A DNA stretch of 64,000 nt from Gordonia alkanivorans NBRC 16433 (GTDB taxonomy: Bacteria; Actinomycetota; Actinomycetes; Mycobacteriales; Mycobacteriaceae): contig NZ_BACI01000099.1 of assembly GCF_000225505.1 (NCBI RefSeq), positions 1 through 64,000 on the forward strand. Reading direction: 5' to 3'. Both the position numbers and the translations under genes were made by a program. The notes under the pieces were generated by a model, which made no database searches, was not told the origin of the DNA, and saw only the letters and a program-made list of their open reading frames with translations. Shown piece after piece: positions 9,740-17,983 of this stretch (position 1 is the first letter of the stretch; every line of letters starts with the position of its first letter).

Positions 9740-12649
9740 TTACGGTCTCGCGGCGGCCGAGCAGACGTGGCGCACGTCGCACTGGTTGCATTTCCTCCGG
9801 TCTGGTTTCGGCTTAAATTCGCGGCGGCGCAGGCTGTCCGCTGTCGCGATGATCAATTCTTCGGCTTCGCCAATCGAGTCCGCGTCGACTTGAACGTCAT
9901 ATCGCTTCTCCGCCCCCAGATCCTGAATGAACGCGGCGCCGACGTCGAGGCCTTCTCGACGTCCTGCCTCGGTGTAGATCTGCAACTGGAGAGGGTCGAT
10001 CTGCCCGCCGGTGGACGTCTTGTAATCCACGATCGCGAGGCGCCCGACTTTGCCGTCCTCATTGTCATAGATGACGTCGGCGCGGCCCGAAATCACCGCA
10101 CCGTCCAGGTAAAGCTCGAATGGCCGCTCAGTCGCCCAGGTGCGTAACAAGTCTCCCGAGTAGTCGCTGACGTACCTCATCACGAGTCGGCGCGCCTTGT
10201 CACGCATCTGCTTGTGGCCGGCCTTATTCGCATATGGGAGGAAGAATTCGAAGTTGAGCAGCTCGTCTATCTGCTTTCGTGTCGGCACCACGCCAGTCGC
10301 CTGTGTGCGCTCCGCCAACACTCGCATCGTGTGGTGCACGGCATTGCCGTACCCGAGTTCCTGCTGAATAGTTGGCATGAACCCGAGCTCGTTCTTGAGT
10401 AAGTAGCTGCGCGGACACGCCTGGTACAGCGCGAGTTCGCTATACGTGATCGCGAGGTCGCTCTCCGAAGCAGTTCCCTTGCCGGTCACCGACGTCGGGA
10501 CGCCGGCCTTGGCGTAGGCGTTTGCGACCTCGTCGTAGTACGGAGAGGCGTTGCGGTTCTTGCCGGCTCCTGTCAACGAAAAACTGGACAGCAGTACCGC
10601 ATCGCGAGCGCGCGTGATTGCGACGTAAAACAGTCGTCGCTCGTCATCGTCGGTGCCTTCGTAGCGTTGCCGGTCAAAACGACCGAGCAAGTCTTGGGGA
10701 AAGTCTTGCGAGCGACCGTTTCGGCTCGATGGAAACCGGGTCTTCACGAGTGATGGCAAGAACACGACCGGCCATTCCAGACCCTTCGACCCATGCACAG
10801 TGCCAAGGGCGACACCGTCGTCCAGATGCCCTTCCTCGCCGGCGAAATCGTCGTAGCTTCCCACCGCGTAGTTGGTGAGCAGGATCGCGAGGTTCTTGTA
10901 AAACCACAGTCCGCCGCTTCGGCCGCCGACCTGTTCCCCCGGGTTATTCGGGTCTTTGCGCGCTCGCCAGCTGACGCCCTCGTAGTCTGCGAGTACCGTC
11001 GTGAAGCGCGCGATTGTCCCGAGTCGATTGCGCGTCGTCTCGTCGGAGAGATCCCACGTATTTACACCAAGCAACTCCATCAACCCATAGAAGTCACGAA
11101 CGAGGCTTTCGTTGAAGTCGCTGTCACAGGCTTTCTGCTTCCACGCCTCGAGGTGGACCGACAGCGCTGACTGTTGATTGTCAGAGAGAGCGAACGTCGT
11201 GGTGTAGCTGTCGAGCAGTCGCTCCAGTGTGATGATTTCTGGCTGTGCGTACTGTGCCGGGCGCCAGCCGATATCACCGATCCAAGCGTACGTCTCGCCG
11301 AACACTCGGGGCTCCGACTGCGCGAATAGCCCTGATCGTCCGCCTGCCTGTACAGGGATTCCGGCCTTCTCGAGGGCGTCCATGATCGCTGGATACGACG
11401 AACGGCCCCGCACGAGTATCGCAATATCGCGGTATGCGAGTCCGCCCGAGTGGAAGTCGCGGATCTGCCTCGCGATCTCGATCGCAGCGTCAGCCTCGTC
11501 TCCTGGGTCGCGAACGATCGCGACGCTCGGGCCGTCCGCCGTTCGGTGCGGGAGCATTTGCTTGTCTATGCGGCCGGAGATCGTCTGTGCGAAAAGGTTC
11601 GCGACCTCGACGATGCCTGGCCGCGAACGACGGTTAGTGAGGAGCTTGAACTGAGCCACGTCTGTATACCGGTCGGCGAAGGTGACGATGTTCTGCACAG
11701 ATGAACCGCGCCACTGGTAAATTGCTTGGTCATCGTCACCCACGACTACAACGTCTGCGTTGCCGTTTGGCTTCGCGAGCAGTTCGACGAGCCGTTCTTG
11801 AGCTGGGTTCACGTCCTGGTACTCGTCGACGATCAGGTGCCGCAGAGGTGCGCTGACTGCGGCATGGACCTCGGAATCGGCGAGTGCCTCGACGGCCCGC
11901 ACAATCTGGGTCCCGAACGACATGAACTGGTAGCGGTCGAGCGCCGCGTAGTACGCCAGCACGGCGTCCTTGAAACTGCCCGCCGGGAGTGTGGCAACGT
12001 CGATCAACTCGTTCTCTATGACGTCGATGCCCCGCTGGAACCTGTCAATGTTCTTGAACGTGCCGTCGGTCGGCGCGAGGTCCTTAATTCCGATCAGACG
12101 ATTCTGTTGATACAGGAAGTTGGTCAGCTGGTTCGCATCGAGCGGCGTGTAGGTCTCGTACCGCGGCACGTAGGTCTGCAGCATGCGAAAGCAGTACGCG
12201 TGAATCGTGCCGACGAACAGACGCCCGAGTTGATCAGTTGCAGCAGCACCCATTCGGGCTGTCACCCGCTCCCGAATGCGGTCCTTCAGCTCCGCGGCCG
12301 CCTTTTCCGTAAACGTGAACGCGACAATCGACTCTGGGGGCTCGCCGTCAGCAAGGAGGGAAGCCACCCGCTGCGATACGACCTCCGTCTTGCCGGAGCC
12401 GGCCGCCGCGATGATCTGGATGTGGCTCCCACGGTGCGCCACCGCTTTCGCCGCATCACCTTCAAGTTTCGGAATATCTGCTGTGCTTGCTGTCGGGCCA
12501 GCCGTGACCGGGCCTACCCGAGCTCCGGGTTTGACGGAAGCCGGGGGCGGCGCGACACCGCGTGCCGATCTCGCCGGTGTTGGAGTTGCGACGAACGGCT
12601 TCGGGACGGGACGTGGCGGCTGCGAGGGAGACACCCACTTGAACTTCAC
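9740..12649 (-). CDS. UvrD/Rep-like helicase fused to an Fe-S PD-(D/E)XK nuclease
   Basis: A 969-residue SF1A helicase. After a Pro/Ala-rich N-terminal 60 residues come Walker A (AAAGSGKT, 81-88), motif II (VDEYQDVNPAQ, near 270), motif III (GDDDQAIYQWRG, near 305), motif V (TVHGSKGLEWP, near 635) and motif VI (FYVAITRARD). The last 250 residues form a RecB-type nuclease: YQACPRSYLL supplies a first cysteine, GRADVIYD and IVDYKTS supply the metal site, and CNQCDVRHVC supplies three more cysteines, as in AddB-type nucleases. It converges on the type III-like operon and lies downstream of the broken mcrC on the same strand. It may act in end processing during defence or repair; the assignment to either neighbouring system is open. 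Confidence 0.85.
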   Translation of the reverse strand: MKFKWVSPSQPPRPVPKPFVATPTPARSARGVAPPPASVKPGARVGPVTAGPTASTADIPKLEGDAAKAVAHRGSHIQIIAAAGSGKTEVVSQRVASLLADGEPPESIVAFTFTEKAAAELKDRIRERVTARMGAAATDQLGRLFVGTIHAYCFRMLQTYVPRYETYTPLDANQLTNFLYQQNRLIGIKDLAPTDGTFKNIDRFQRGIDVIENELIDVATLPAGSFKDAVLAYYAALDRYQFMSFGTQIVRAVEALADSEVHAAVSAPLRHLIVDEYQDVNPAQERLVELLAKPNGNADVVVVGDDDQAIYQWRGSSVQNIVTFADRYTDVAQFKLLTNRRSRPGIVEVANLFAQTISGRIDKQMLPHRTADGPSVAIVRDPGDEADAAIEIARQIRDFHSGGLAYRDIAILVRGRSSYPAIMDALEKAGIPVQAGGRSGLFAQSEPRVFGETYAWIGDIGWRPAQYAQPEIITLERLLDSYTTTFALSDNQQSALSVHLEAWKQKACDSDFNESLVRDFYGLMELLGVNTWDLSDETTRNRLGTIARFTTVLADYEGVSWRARKDPNNPGEQVGGRSGGLWFYKNLAILLTNYAVGSYDDFAGEEGHLDDGVALGTVHGSKGLEWPVVFLPSLVKTRFPSSRNGRSQDFPQDLLGRFDRQRYEGTDDDERRLFYVAITRARDAVLLSSFSLTGAGKNRNASPYYDEVANAYAKAGVPTSVTGKGTASESDLAITYSELALYQACPRSYLLKNELGFMPTIQQELGYGNAVHHTMRVLAERTQATGVVPTRKQIDELLNFEFFLPYANKAGHKQMRDKARRLVMRYVSDYSGDLLRTWATERPFELYLDGAVISGRADVIYDNEDGKVGRLAIVDYKTSTGGQIDPLQLQIYTEAGRREGLDVGAAFIQDLGAEKRYDVQVDADSIGEAEELIIATADSLRRREFKPKPDRRKCNQCDVRHVCSAAARP

Positions 12650-12896
12650 GTCATCAGCCTCCTCGTCGCCCCTGGGTCATCGTATCGGCCTCAGGTTCTT
12701 CGCTGACGGTAAGGACGCGAGAACTGTAAGAGCGATCCCTCACGACGCGCGCCTGGCAATGATCCTCGCGACGGTCTCTCGGCTGCCATTCCCCACGCAC
12801 GGCCGAAGACGACCGACGCTTTGGTGACGTGCGAACATCATCCTCCTAGCGGAACTAACCATCCAGCCATCACGGTTTCTACCGACCGGGGGAGCC
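12650..12896. other. Gap between uvrD-like gene and mcrC remnant
   Basis: No convincing gene. A 33-codon minus-strand ORF (12740-12841) follows an AGGAGG that directly touches its ATG, leaving no spacing for normal initiation. The stretch probably holds the promoter of the UvrD-like gene. Confidence 0.4.
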
Positions 12897-13928
12897 TTAT
12901 CCCCGAGAGAACGGACCGACGATTGCCCTCAACGCTGCCGCACAGAGGGTCTGCTCTGTCGGTAGCCGCATGAAATGCACGATGTTGCCCTGCGATGTCT
13001 TCCACGGTCCGAGGGCCTCTGCTCGAACGTCTAGATCCATCTCAGATGTTGCTGGATAAGCGAGAAGCCCAAGAGGTGGTGGGAGCCCTGCCTTCGAGTT
13101 TGTCGCTAGGTAGGCAGCTAGCTGGTAAAGGTCCCCTCGATCGGGATCTCGCCGGTCGTTCGTCAATCGCTTGTATTTCGCATCGATGATAGCCAATGGG
13201 CTGCTGGCTGGACCGACGGTTATGTCTGGGAGCAACCGGCCGAGGCCGAACGTACCGTTTCGAGTCGATCGCAAGAAATACGACTTGTCACCTCCGAGGT
13301 TGCCGTGTGCCACCGTCTCGCTCGCGAAGGCCTCCCGTGCGCAGGCGAGGACGAATAGCTCCCATAGTTCTGCAACGTCGATCAGCATGCCTTCGATGCT
13401 GTCTCCCGCGGGAGTGTTCTGAATGCCTCCGAAATGAGCTATACGCCAAGATAGTTCAGCTGTTTGCTTGAAGGGCAGGCGGATCGGCGTGTATCGCACA
13501 CTATCTAGCTGGCGTCGTTTTGGTAGACGAGGGCGATTGCCGGTGCTGTGGCGCAAACGCATCACGATTTCCTCCACCCGGGGCCCTCTCCAGTCGGGTG
13601 CCCACGAATCGAGAAGACCGCCCAGCACATTATCCGCAGCCACGATCGACCGGCTTACGGAGTTATCCAACGACTTTTGACGCTCCGTCCAGGCAACCGA
13701 CGCGACACCGCGGGCCGCGAAACCAGCCGTGCGCTTCCCGTTGATACGCCCTTTGACTGTCGTCCCGGAGGCATCGACTTCGCGTCGAAACGTCGGCAGA
13801 CCGTGCTGCGACGACTGAGTAACCGAGTTAGCCCACAACCTTGCTATAACAGGCGCAACCAGCAGATCGGGCGACTCCCCCAGCGATGCCGTCTGCTTGA
13901 TCGCAACGACGCCAGTAGTGCCCCATAG
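12897..13928 (-). pseudogene. mcrC: McrC-like protein, C-terminal part separated by IS insertion
   Basis: This is the downstream part of a McrC/DUF2357-like protein. The frame continues into the IS element as far as a chance ATG at 14060, but the homologous part begins at the IS edge (13928). Recognisable stretches are VSRSIVAADN, DWRGPRVEEI, RYTPIRLPFKQTAELSWRIA, GMLIDVAELWELFVLAC and the nuclease core LLPDITVG plus AIIDAKYKRL, a PD-(D/E)XK metal site of the McrC type. The reading frame is intact up to its stop, but it has no native start or ribosome-binding site. McrC is the endonuclease partner of the McrB GTPase in modified-cytosine restriction, so loss of a continuous mcrC should disable restriction by the locus. 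Confidence 0.8.
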
Positions 13929-13942
13929 AGTGGTGTAACTCG
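13929..13942 (+). repeat. Left terminal inverted repeat of IS256-type element
   Basis: The sequence AGTGGTGTAACTCG matches the reverse complement of the right end (15319-15332) over all 14 bases. Similarity stops sharply on the outer side, which sets the element boundary. Confidence 0.8.
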
Positions 13943-14045
13943 GTGGCCGAGATCGTGTCTGACGCTGTGTTGTTGACCGATGCAAAGCGGCCACCGCGTG
14001 ATCCTTCGAGTCAAGCTTCCACAGAATCCTCGAGGAGTCATCGCG

Positions 14046-15299
14046 ATGACCGCACCCCATATTGTCGACCCTGCCGGCCTACTCGGCCAAGCCCTCGCAG
14101 ACGCGTCACCGGATCTGATGCGCGAACTGCTACAGACTATGATCAACGCCCTGCTCTCGGCGGATGCCGACGCCGTGTGCGGTGCCGAATGGAACGCACG
14201 ATCTGCCGAACGCACCAACCGCCGCAACGGCTACCGTCACCGCCCCCTCGACACCCGGGTCGGCACCGTCGACGTCGCCATTCCGAAGCTACGCTCGGGC
14301 AGCTACTTTCCCGAGTGGCTCCTCGAACGTCGCAAGCGGGCCGAGTCAGCGCTGATCACCGTCGTGGCCGACTGCTACCTGGCCGGTGTATCGACCCGCC
14401 GGATGGACAAACTGGTCAAGACACTCGGCATCGACTCACTGTCGAAGTCGCAGGTCTCACGCATGGCCGAAGACCTCGACGAGCAGGTCGCCGCATTCCG
14501 GCACCGCCGCCTCGACGAAGCCGGACCGTTCACCTTCGTCACCGCCGACGCGTTGACGATCAAAGTTCGTGAGAACAAGCAGGTCGTCAAGGCCGTCGTG
14601 CTGCTGGCGACCGGCGTCAATGGCGACGGCCACCGCGAGGTGTTGGGCATGCAGGTGGCCACCAGTGAGACCAAGGCATCGTGGAACACCTTCTTCGCCG
14701 ACCTGGTGGCCCGCGGCCTGGGCGGGGTGCGCTTGGTGACCTCCGATGCTCATGCCGGGCTCATCGAGGCGATCGCAGCGAACCTGCCCGGCGCGGTATG
14801 GCAGCGCTGCCGCACCCACTACGCCGCCAACCTCATGGCAGTGTGCCCCAAGTCCATGTGGCCGGCGGTAAAAGCGATGCTGCACAGCGTGTATGACCAG
14901 CCCACCGCCACCGCGGTGCACGAGCAGTTCGACCGGCTCCTCGAATACACCGACGGCCGATTGCCCGAGGTCGCCGACCACCTCGGCGACGCCCGCGAGG
15001 ACCTGCTCGCCTTCACCGGGTTCCCCGACGACGTGTGGCGCCAGATCTGGTCTAACAACCCCACCGAACGGCTCAACCGCGAGATCCGCCGCCGCACCGA
15101 CGTTGTGGGCATCTTCCCCAACCGCGACGCAATCATCCGCCTCATCGGCGCCGTCCTGGCCGAACAGACCGACGAATGGGCCGAAGGCCGCCGCTATCTC
15201 GGACTCGAAGTCCTCAGCCGCTGCCGACTTACCCTGACCACCGACACCCCAACACCGACGGAGGCGACCACCGATCCACTGATGCAACTACCCGCCTGA
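14046..15299 (+). CDS. IS256 (Mutator) family transposase
   Basis: A 417-residue transposase. The start is ATG at 14046 (MTAPHIVDPAGLL) with GAGGAG upstream; the open frame itself extends further up to 13980. The family signs are an N-terminal RRNGYRHRPLDTRVGTVDV block, the acidic residues in FVTADALTIKV and RLVTSDAHAGL, a C..H in WQRCRTHYAANLM, and the final Glu in NNPTERLNREIRRRTDVVGI. These form the DDE catalytic set of Mutator-type transposases. The ORF is full length with no stops, so the element may still be active. Confidence 0.93.
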   Translation: MTAPHIVDPAGLLGQALADASPDLMRELLQTMINALLSADADAVCGAEWNARSAERTNRRNGYRHRPLDTRVGTVDVAIPKLRSGSYFPEWLLERRKRAESALITVVADCYLAGVSTRRMDKLVKTLGIDSLSKSQVSRMAEDLDEQVAAFRHRRLDEAGPFTFVTADALTIKVRENKQVVKAVVLLATGVNGDGHREVLGMQVATSETKASWNTFFADLVARGLGGVRLVTSDAHAGLIEAIAANLPGAVWQRCRTHYAANLMAVCPKSMWPAVKAMLHSVYDQPTATAVHEQFDRLLEYTDGRLPEVADHLGDAREDLLAFTGFPDDVWRQIWSNNPTERLNREIRRRTDVVGIFPNRDAIIRLIGAVLAEQTDEWAEGRRYLGLEVLSRCRLTLTTDTPTPTEATTDPLMQLPA

Positions 15300-15318
15300 C
15301 CCCCCGAAGGATCAGAAA

Positions 15319-15332
15319 CGAGTTACACCACT
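15319..15332 (-). repeat. Right terminal inverted repeat of IS256-type element
   Basis: CGAGTTACACCACT is the exact inverse of the left repeat. A TAA inside it ends the mcrC 5-prime fragment. Confidence 0.8.
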
Positions 15333-15646
15333 ACTCGGGGCTTGACCACGACGCCCGTGACCCCAGTCATCCACCTACCGATCGTGTCGATTCCCAATCG
15401 TGGGTTGATCGTGAGGACCCGATTACCTCTTCGGAGTTGCCCGATGTAGCGGCCAGCACGCCAACCCGAACCGAACCGTTCGATAACCGATCCTGGAATC
15501 TCGTCCGGGTGGCGGTGAGCGAATGGCACTACGAAAGCGTCCGGGTGTGCCACCTTTGCAAGGTCGGCAAGCCACATGTCGTCTTCGGCGGTTAGGACGG
15601 TCCTCGGTCCGTCGAGATCGAGGAATTCGATGATTCTCTGAGTCAT
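15323..15646 (-). pseudogene. mcrC: McrC-like protein, N-terminal fragment
   Basis: The fragment begins with ATG at 15644-15646, overlapping the mcrB stop by four bases, which is the normal mcrB-mcrC coupling. It reads MTQRIIEFLDLDGPRTVLTA, then AGRYIGQLRRGNRVLTINPR and GRWMTGVTGVVVKP, resembling the N-terminal DUF2357-like part of McrC. The frame enters the IS end and stops there after about 107 residues. Together with 12897-13928 it makes up the interrupted mcrC. Confidence 0.78.
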
Positions 15647-17448
15647 GGCCTGGTGAGGAACGCTCTCTCGAGGCGTTCCATCTCCTGGTCCCGATCTTCG
15701 ACACTGGCCAAGTACTGCTCTAACAACGGCCGGAGACTCAAGTTCCATAAACCTCTCAATGAAGGGCGTGGCTCATTCTTCGGCGTCCACAGGTAGGTGC
15801 CGGAATTCGGTTTCTTGTTAAGTGTTCCCAGCCAAAGTATTAAGAACTCAGTAATTTCGGCGAAATACGTATGACCGATCTCAAACTCGGTACCTAAACC
15901 GCGGATCTTCGATATCTCTGCATTCAAGTTACTCGCACACTCACCTAGTGCCGTAATCTCCTCCTCCAATTCAGCATATGTAGTCCTGGATACAACCTTA
16001 CTTACATTTCCGTGTTCCGCGTTCCAGCGATGCATCACGATCTCGGCGAGAGACTCTTTGTCGAATCCGACCGCGCGCCAAAGAAATCTGCGCCGCAGAG
16101 CGAAGTCCAGCGACTCGACCGACTGGTCGATGTCGTTCATCGTGCCGATCAGGTAGAGATCGGCGGGTAACGAAATTTCGCCGATACCCTGCTCACCATG
16201 CGATGGCAGCCTACGGGTCTCACCCCGCTTATCACGTTCGAGAAGGCTGAAGAGCTCACCAAGCATCGCTGAGAGATCCGTCCGGTTAATCTCGTCAAGT
16301 ATCAGCACGATCGGCAGCGGATCGCAGCCGACAGGGAGCACCTGATTCTTCAGCTTGTCCAAGACGGTGAAGATCTCCCCCCTCTTCCAAGTGGTCTTAC
16401 CGTCTTGCAGATTTAGTCCGACGACAAAATTGGAGTAGTCCCACCCCGGGTGCAACTGCAGTTCGTGGATGTTGGTTCCGACAATCTTGTCAACGGTTGT
16501 GGCATTACTAAAGTAGGTATGAGCCCCCCACCGCACCAGCGCTTCGCGGCGAATAAGCGATTCGGCGATCTTCTTCGCCGTATAGGACTTTCCGGTGCCT
16601 GGAGGCCCATACAAACAGAGATTCTTCTTCCACCTCAGTGCCTCCAGCTCGCCGACGTTGTCGTCGTCGGTAGGCCGCCAGACGGCGAGGAGCGGTGGGC
16701 TGTAGAACTCTACGCGACCAGCCGGGCCAATAATCCCCTTCTCCTCGAGGTTTCTAACAACCTTGCGTAGCTGCTCGTCGGGGTGCGCGCCTTGGTCTGC
16801 CACAAATTCCGAGAAGGTCGATATTAGTTGACGCCTGTGATTCCCCGCCGCGACCGAGACGTATTCAGTCGGAATCAAGAAGTGCAACAGCATATTGCGC
16901 GCTGCGCCGAGGCTACGGTCGGTTGAGTCCGCAAACTTCGTAAGTTTTTCGGGGTCCGCGGTGATCTTCTCAAGCTCGTCCAGGTCAAGCTGCTTCGCAC
17001 GGTGCGCGAAATCTATCAAATACCCGACGTGGAGGTCCGGGCGTTGGAGGTAGTTCTGCCCCGGTCGCCATGGGCCTCTCCTAAGCGCCTCAACGACGTC
17101 GCCCTCCGGAAGGTTCTCGCCGAGGATCCGTTCGATCGTTGAACGCTTGCGGGACCAACCAACGACGCTCGTATGCGGTACCAGATAATACAACCAAAGT
17201 ACCTCGGCCGCTGTGACTCTCACGTCCGACTCGGAGTTTGCGAGCTGCTCGTCCAGTTTGTCGACGAACGAGCCGCTGCCTACCAGCGGCTGATGGTTGA
17301 AGACTTGGTCGAGCTCCGCAAGGTTGGAAAGACTCCACGCTGCGCGGTCAGGGAATAGCAGAGAGTTACCACCAAATAGGCACCGCGCTTTCCACAGACT
17401 GGTGGTGTCATAGACCGGCTGTACTCTCGGGTTGCCGTAAGGATCCAT
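15643..17448 (-). CDS. mcrB: McrB-like AAA+ GTPase of a 5-methylcytosine restriction system
   Basis: A 601-residue protein. The first 270 residues form a family-variable region that would contain the DNA-reading part. The AAA+ module has Walker A GPPGTGKS (281-288), Walker B VLILDEINRTDLS, the McrB signature GTMNDIDQSVESLDFALRRR (the GTP-specific MNxxD motif with sensor and arginine residues) and a helical lid. In the family McrB binds modified DNA and forms a GTP-driven ring that activates McrC. Its mcrC partner is split, so this McrB probably lacks a nuclease. Parts of the gene, such as 15810-16010, are noticeably AT-richer than neighbouring core genes, suggesting transfer. A palindromic site lies about 105 bases upstream. 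Confidence 0.9.
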   Translation of the reverse strand: MDPYGNPRVQPVYDTTSLWKARCLFGGNSLLFPDRAAWSLSNLAELDQVFNHQPLVGSGSFVDKLDEQLANSESDVRVTAAEVLWLYYLVPHTSVVGWSRKRSTIERILGENLPEGDVVEALRRGPWRPGQNYLQRPDLHVGYLIDFAHRAKQLDLDELEKITADPEKLTKFADSTDRSLGAARNMLLHFLIPTEYVSVAAGNHRRQLISTFSEFVADQGAHPDEQLRKVVRNLEEKGIIGPAGRVEFYSPPLLAVWRPTDDDNVGELEALRWKKNLCLYGPPGTGKSYTAKKIAESLIRREALVRWGAHTYFSNATTVDKIVGTNIHELQLHPGWDYSNFVVGLNLQDGKTTWKRGEIFTVLDKLKNQVLPVGCDPLPIVLILDEINRTDLSAMLGELFSLLERDKRGETRRLPSHGEQGIGEISLPADLYLIGTMNDIDQSVESLDFALRRRFLWRAVGFDKESLAEIVMHRWNAEHGNVSKVVSRTTYAELEEEITALGECASNLNAEISKIRGLGTEFEIGHTYFAEITEFLILWLGTLNKKPNSGTYLWTPKNEPRPSLRGLWNLSLRPLLEQYLASVEDRDQEMERLERAFLTRP

Positions 17449-17553
17449 AGGCCATCTCTACGTTCCCGTAGCGATGCAGTCAACAGTCCGCTTGCTGTTT
17501 CGTGCCGACCACCTGGCGCGTTCGCGGTCCCACTAGCTTTAGCACCGCCAAAA

Positions 17554-17569
17554 TCGTCCGTACGGACGA
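17554..17569. promoter_or_regulatory. 16-base perfect palindrome upstream of mcrB
   Basis: TCGTCCGTACGGACGA is a perfect inverted repeat centred about 113 bases before the mcrB start. A second palindrome, CGGACGTCCG at 17585-17594, reuses the same CGGACG half-site. The arrangement looks like an operator pair for a dimeric regulator. No regulator gene is visible nearby. Confidence 0.45.
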
Positions 17570-17932
17570 AACTGCCCGGTCGCTCGGACGTCCGCACGGT
17601 TCGCCTCCATCGTGACGAACCTCAGCTGAGTTTTGGCGTGAATTACACAGGTCGTCTCTTCAAATGACCCGGGAAGCACACAGACCGTACTCGGGTCGAG
17701 GTCGAACGATTCCCAAGTGTGCGTGAGTACCTGCTCCGCGGTCGCGTTCTACCTCATCCGCGAGCATCGGCAAGGTGTCGCTTAAAAACCTCTGATGGTG
17801 GAACATCTCGAGATCATCGGTGTAGCCGATGCCATCGACGAACTCCCTCCGGCACGAATGAAGACCGCACCGCACCCCCGGCTCGTCCTACCGACTGGAC
17901 ATCCGCTGCACACCGCGAGGAATCAATTCTGC

Positions 17933-17974
17933 TTAGAGCTCCCGCTCTTCGGCGGGTGCCAGCATCTCCGGCAC
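17933..17974 (-). pseudogene. Possible 13-codon jetD remnant
   Basis: Nine bases after the jetC stop, a GTG at 17972-17974 is preceded by GGGGAG at ribosome-binding distance and opens VPEMLAPAEEREL before a TAA at 17933-17935. It sits where jetD begins in Wadjet operons. A stretch this short cannot be matched to a family by eye, so the identification rests on position and the ribosome-binding site. Confidence 0.3.
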
Positions 17975-17983
17975 AGGACTCCC

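Larger units (their letters stand above)
13929..15332 (+). mobile_element. IS256-family insertion sequence in mcrC
   Basis: A 1404-base element bounded by 14-base perfect terminal inverted repeats and carrying one Mutator-type transposase. It lies antisense to mcrC. The flanking bases (CCCCATAG on the left, ACTCGGGG on the right) do not form the direct target duplication of 8-9 bases that IS256-family elements normally leave, so the ends may have been rearranged after insertion. Size and single-gene content are typical of the family. Confidence 0.85.
17449..17983. other. Degenerate stretch between mcrB and jetC
   Basis: About 535 bases with no credible complete gene. It contains the mcrB promoter region and the palindromes at 17554-17594. 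A 71-residue minus-strand ORF at 17660-17875 contains a plausible protein-like stretch (YTDDLEMFHHQRFLSDTLPM) but no recognisable family, and may be a gene remnant. The position directly downstream of jetC is where jetD would be expected. Confidence 0.5.

Noticed and set aside
12740-12841. 33-codon minus-strand ORF with AGGAGG
   Set aside because: AGGAGG touches the ATG with no spacing, the product has no recognisable family and it lies upstream of the uvrD-like gene as probable leader.
13920-15340. Target-site duplication of the IS256-type element
   Set aside because: Flanking eight bases CCCCATAG and ACTCGGGG do not match; no direct duplication of 8-9 bases was found at either boundary.
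17660-17875. 71-codon minus-strand ORF as a jetD gene
   Set aside because: No DUF3322/DUF2220 or toprim motif is visible and no ribosome-binding site precedes it; it may be a remnant of an unknown gene.
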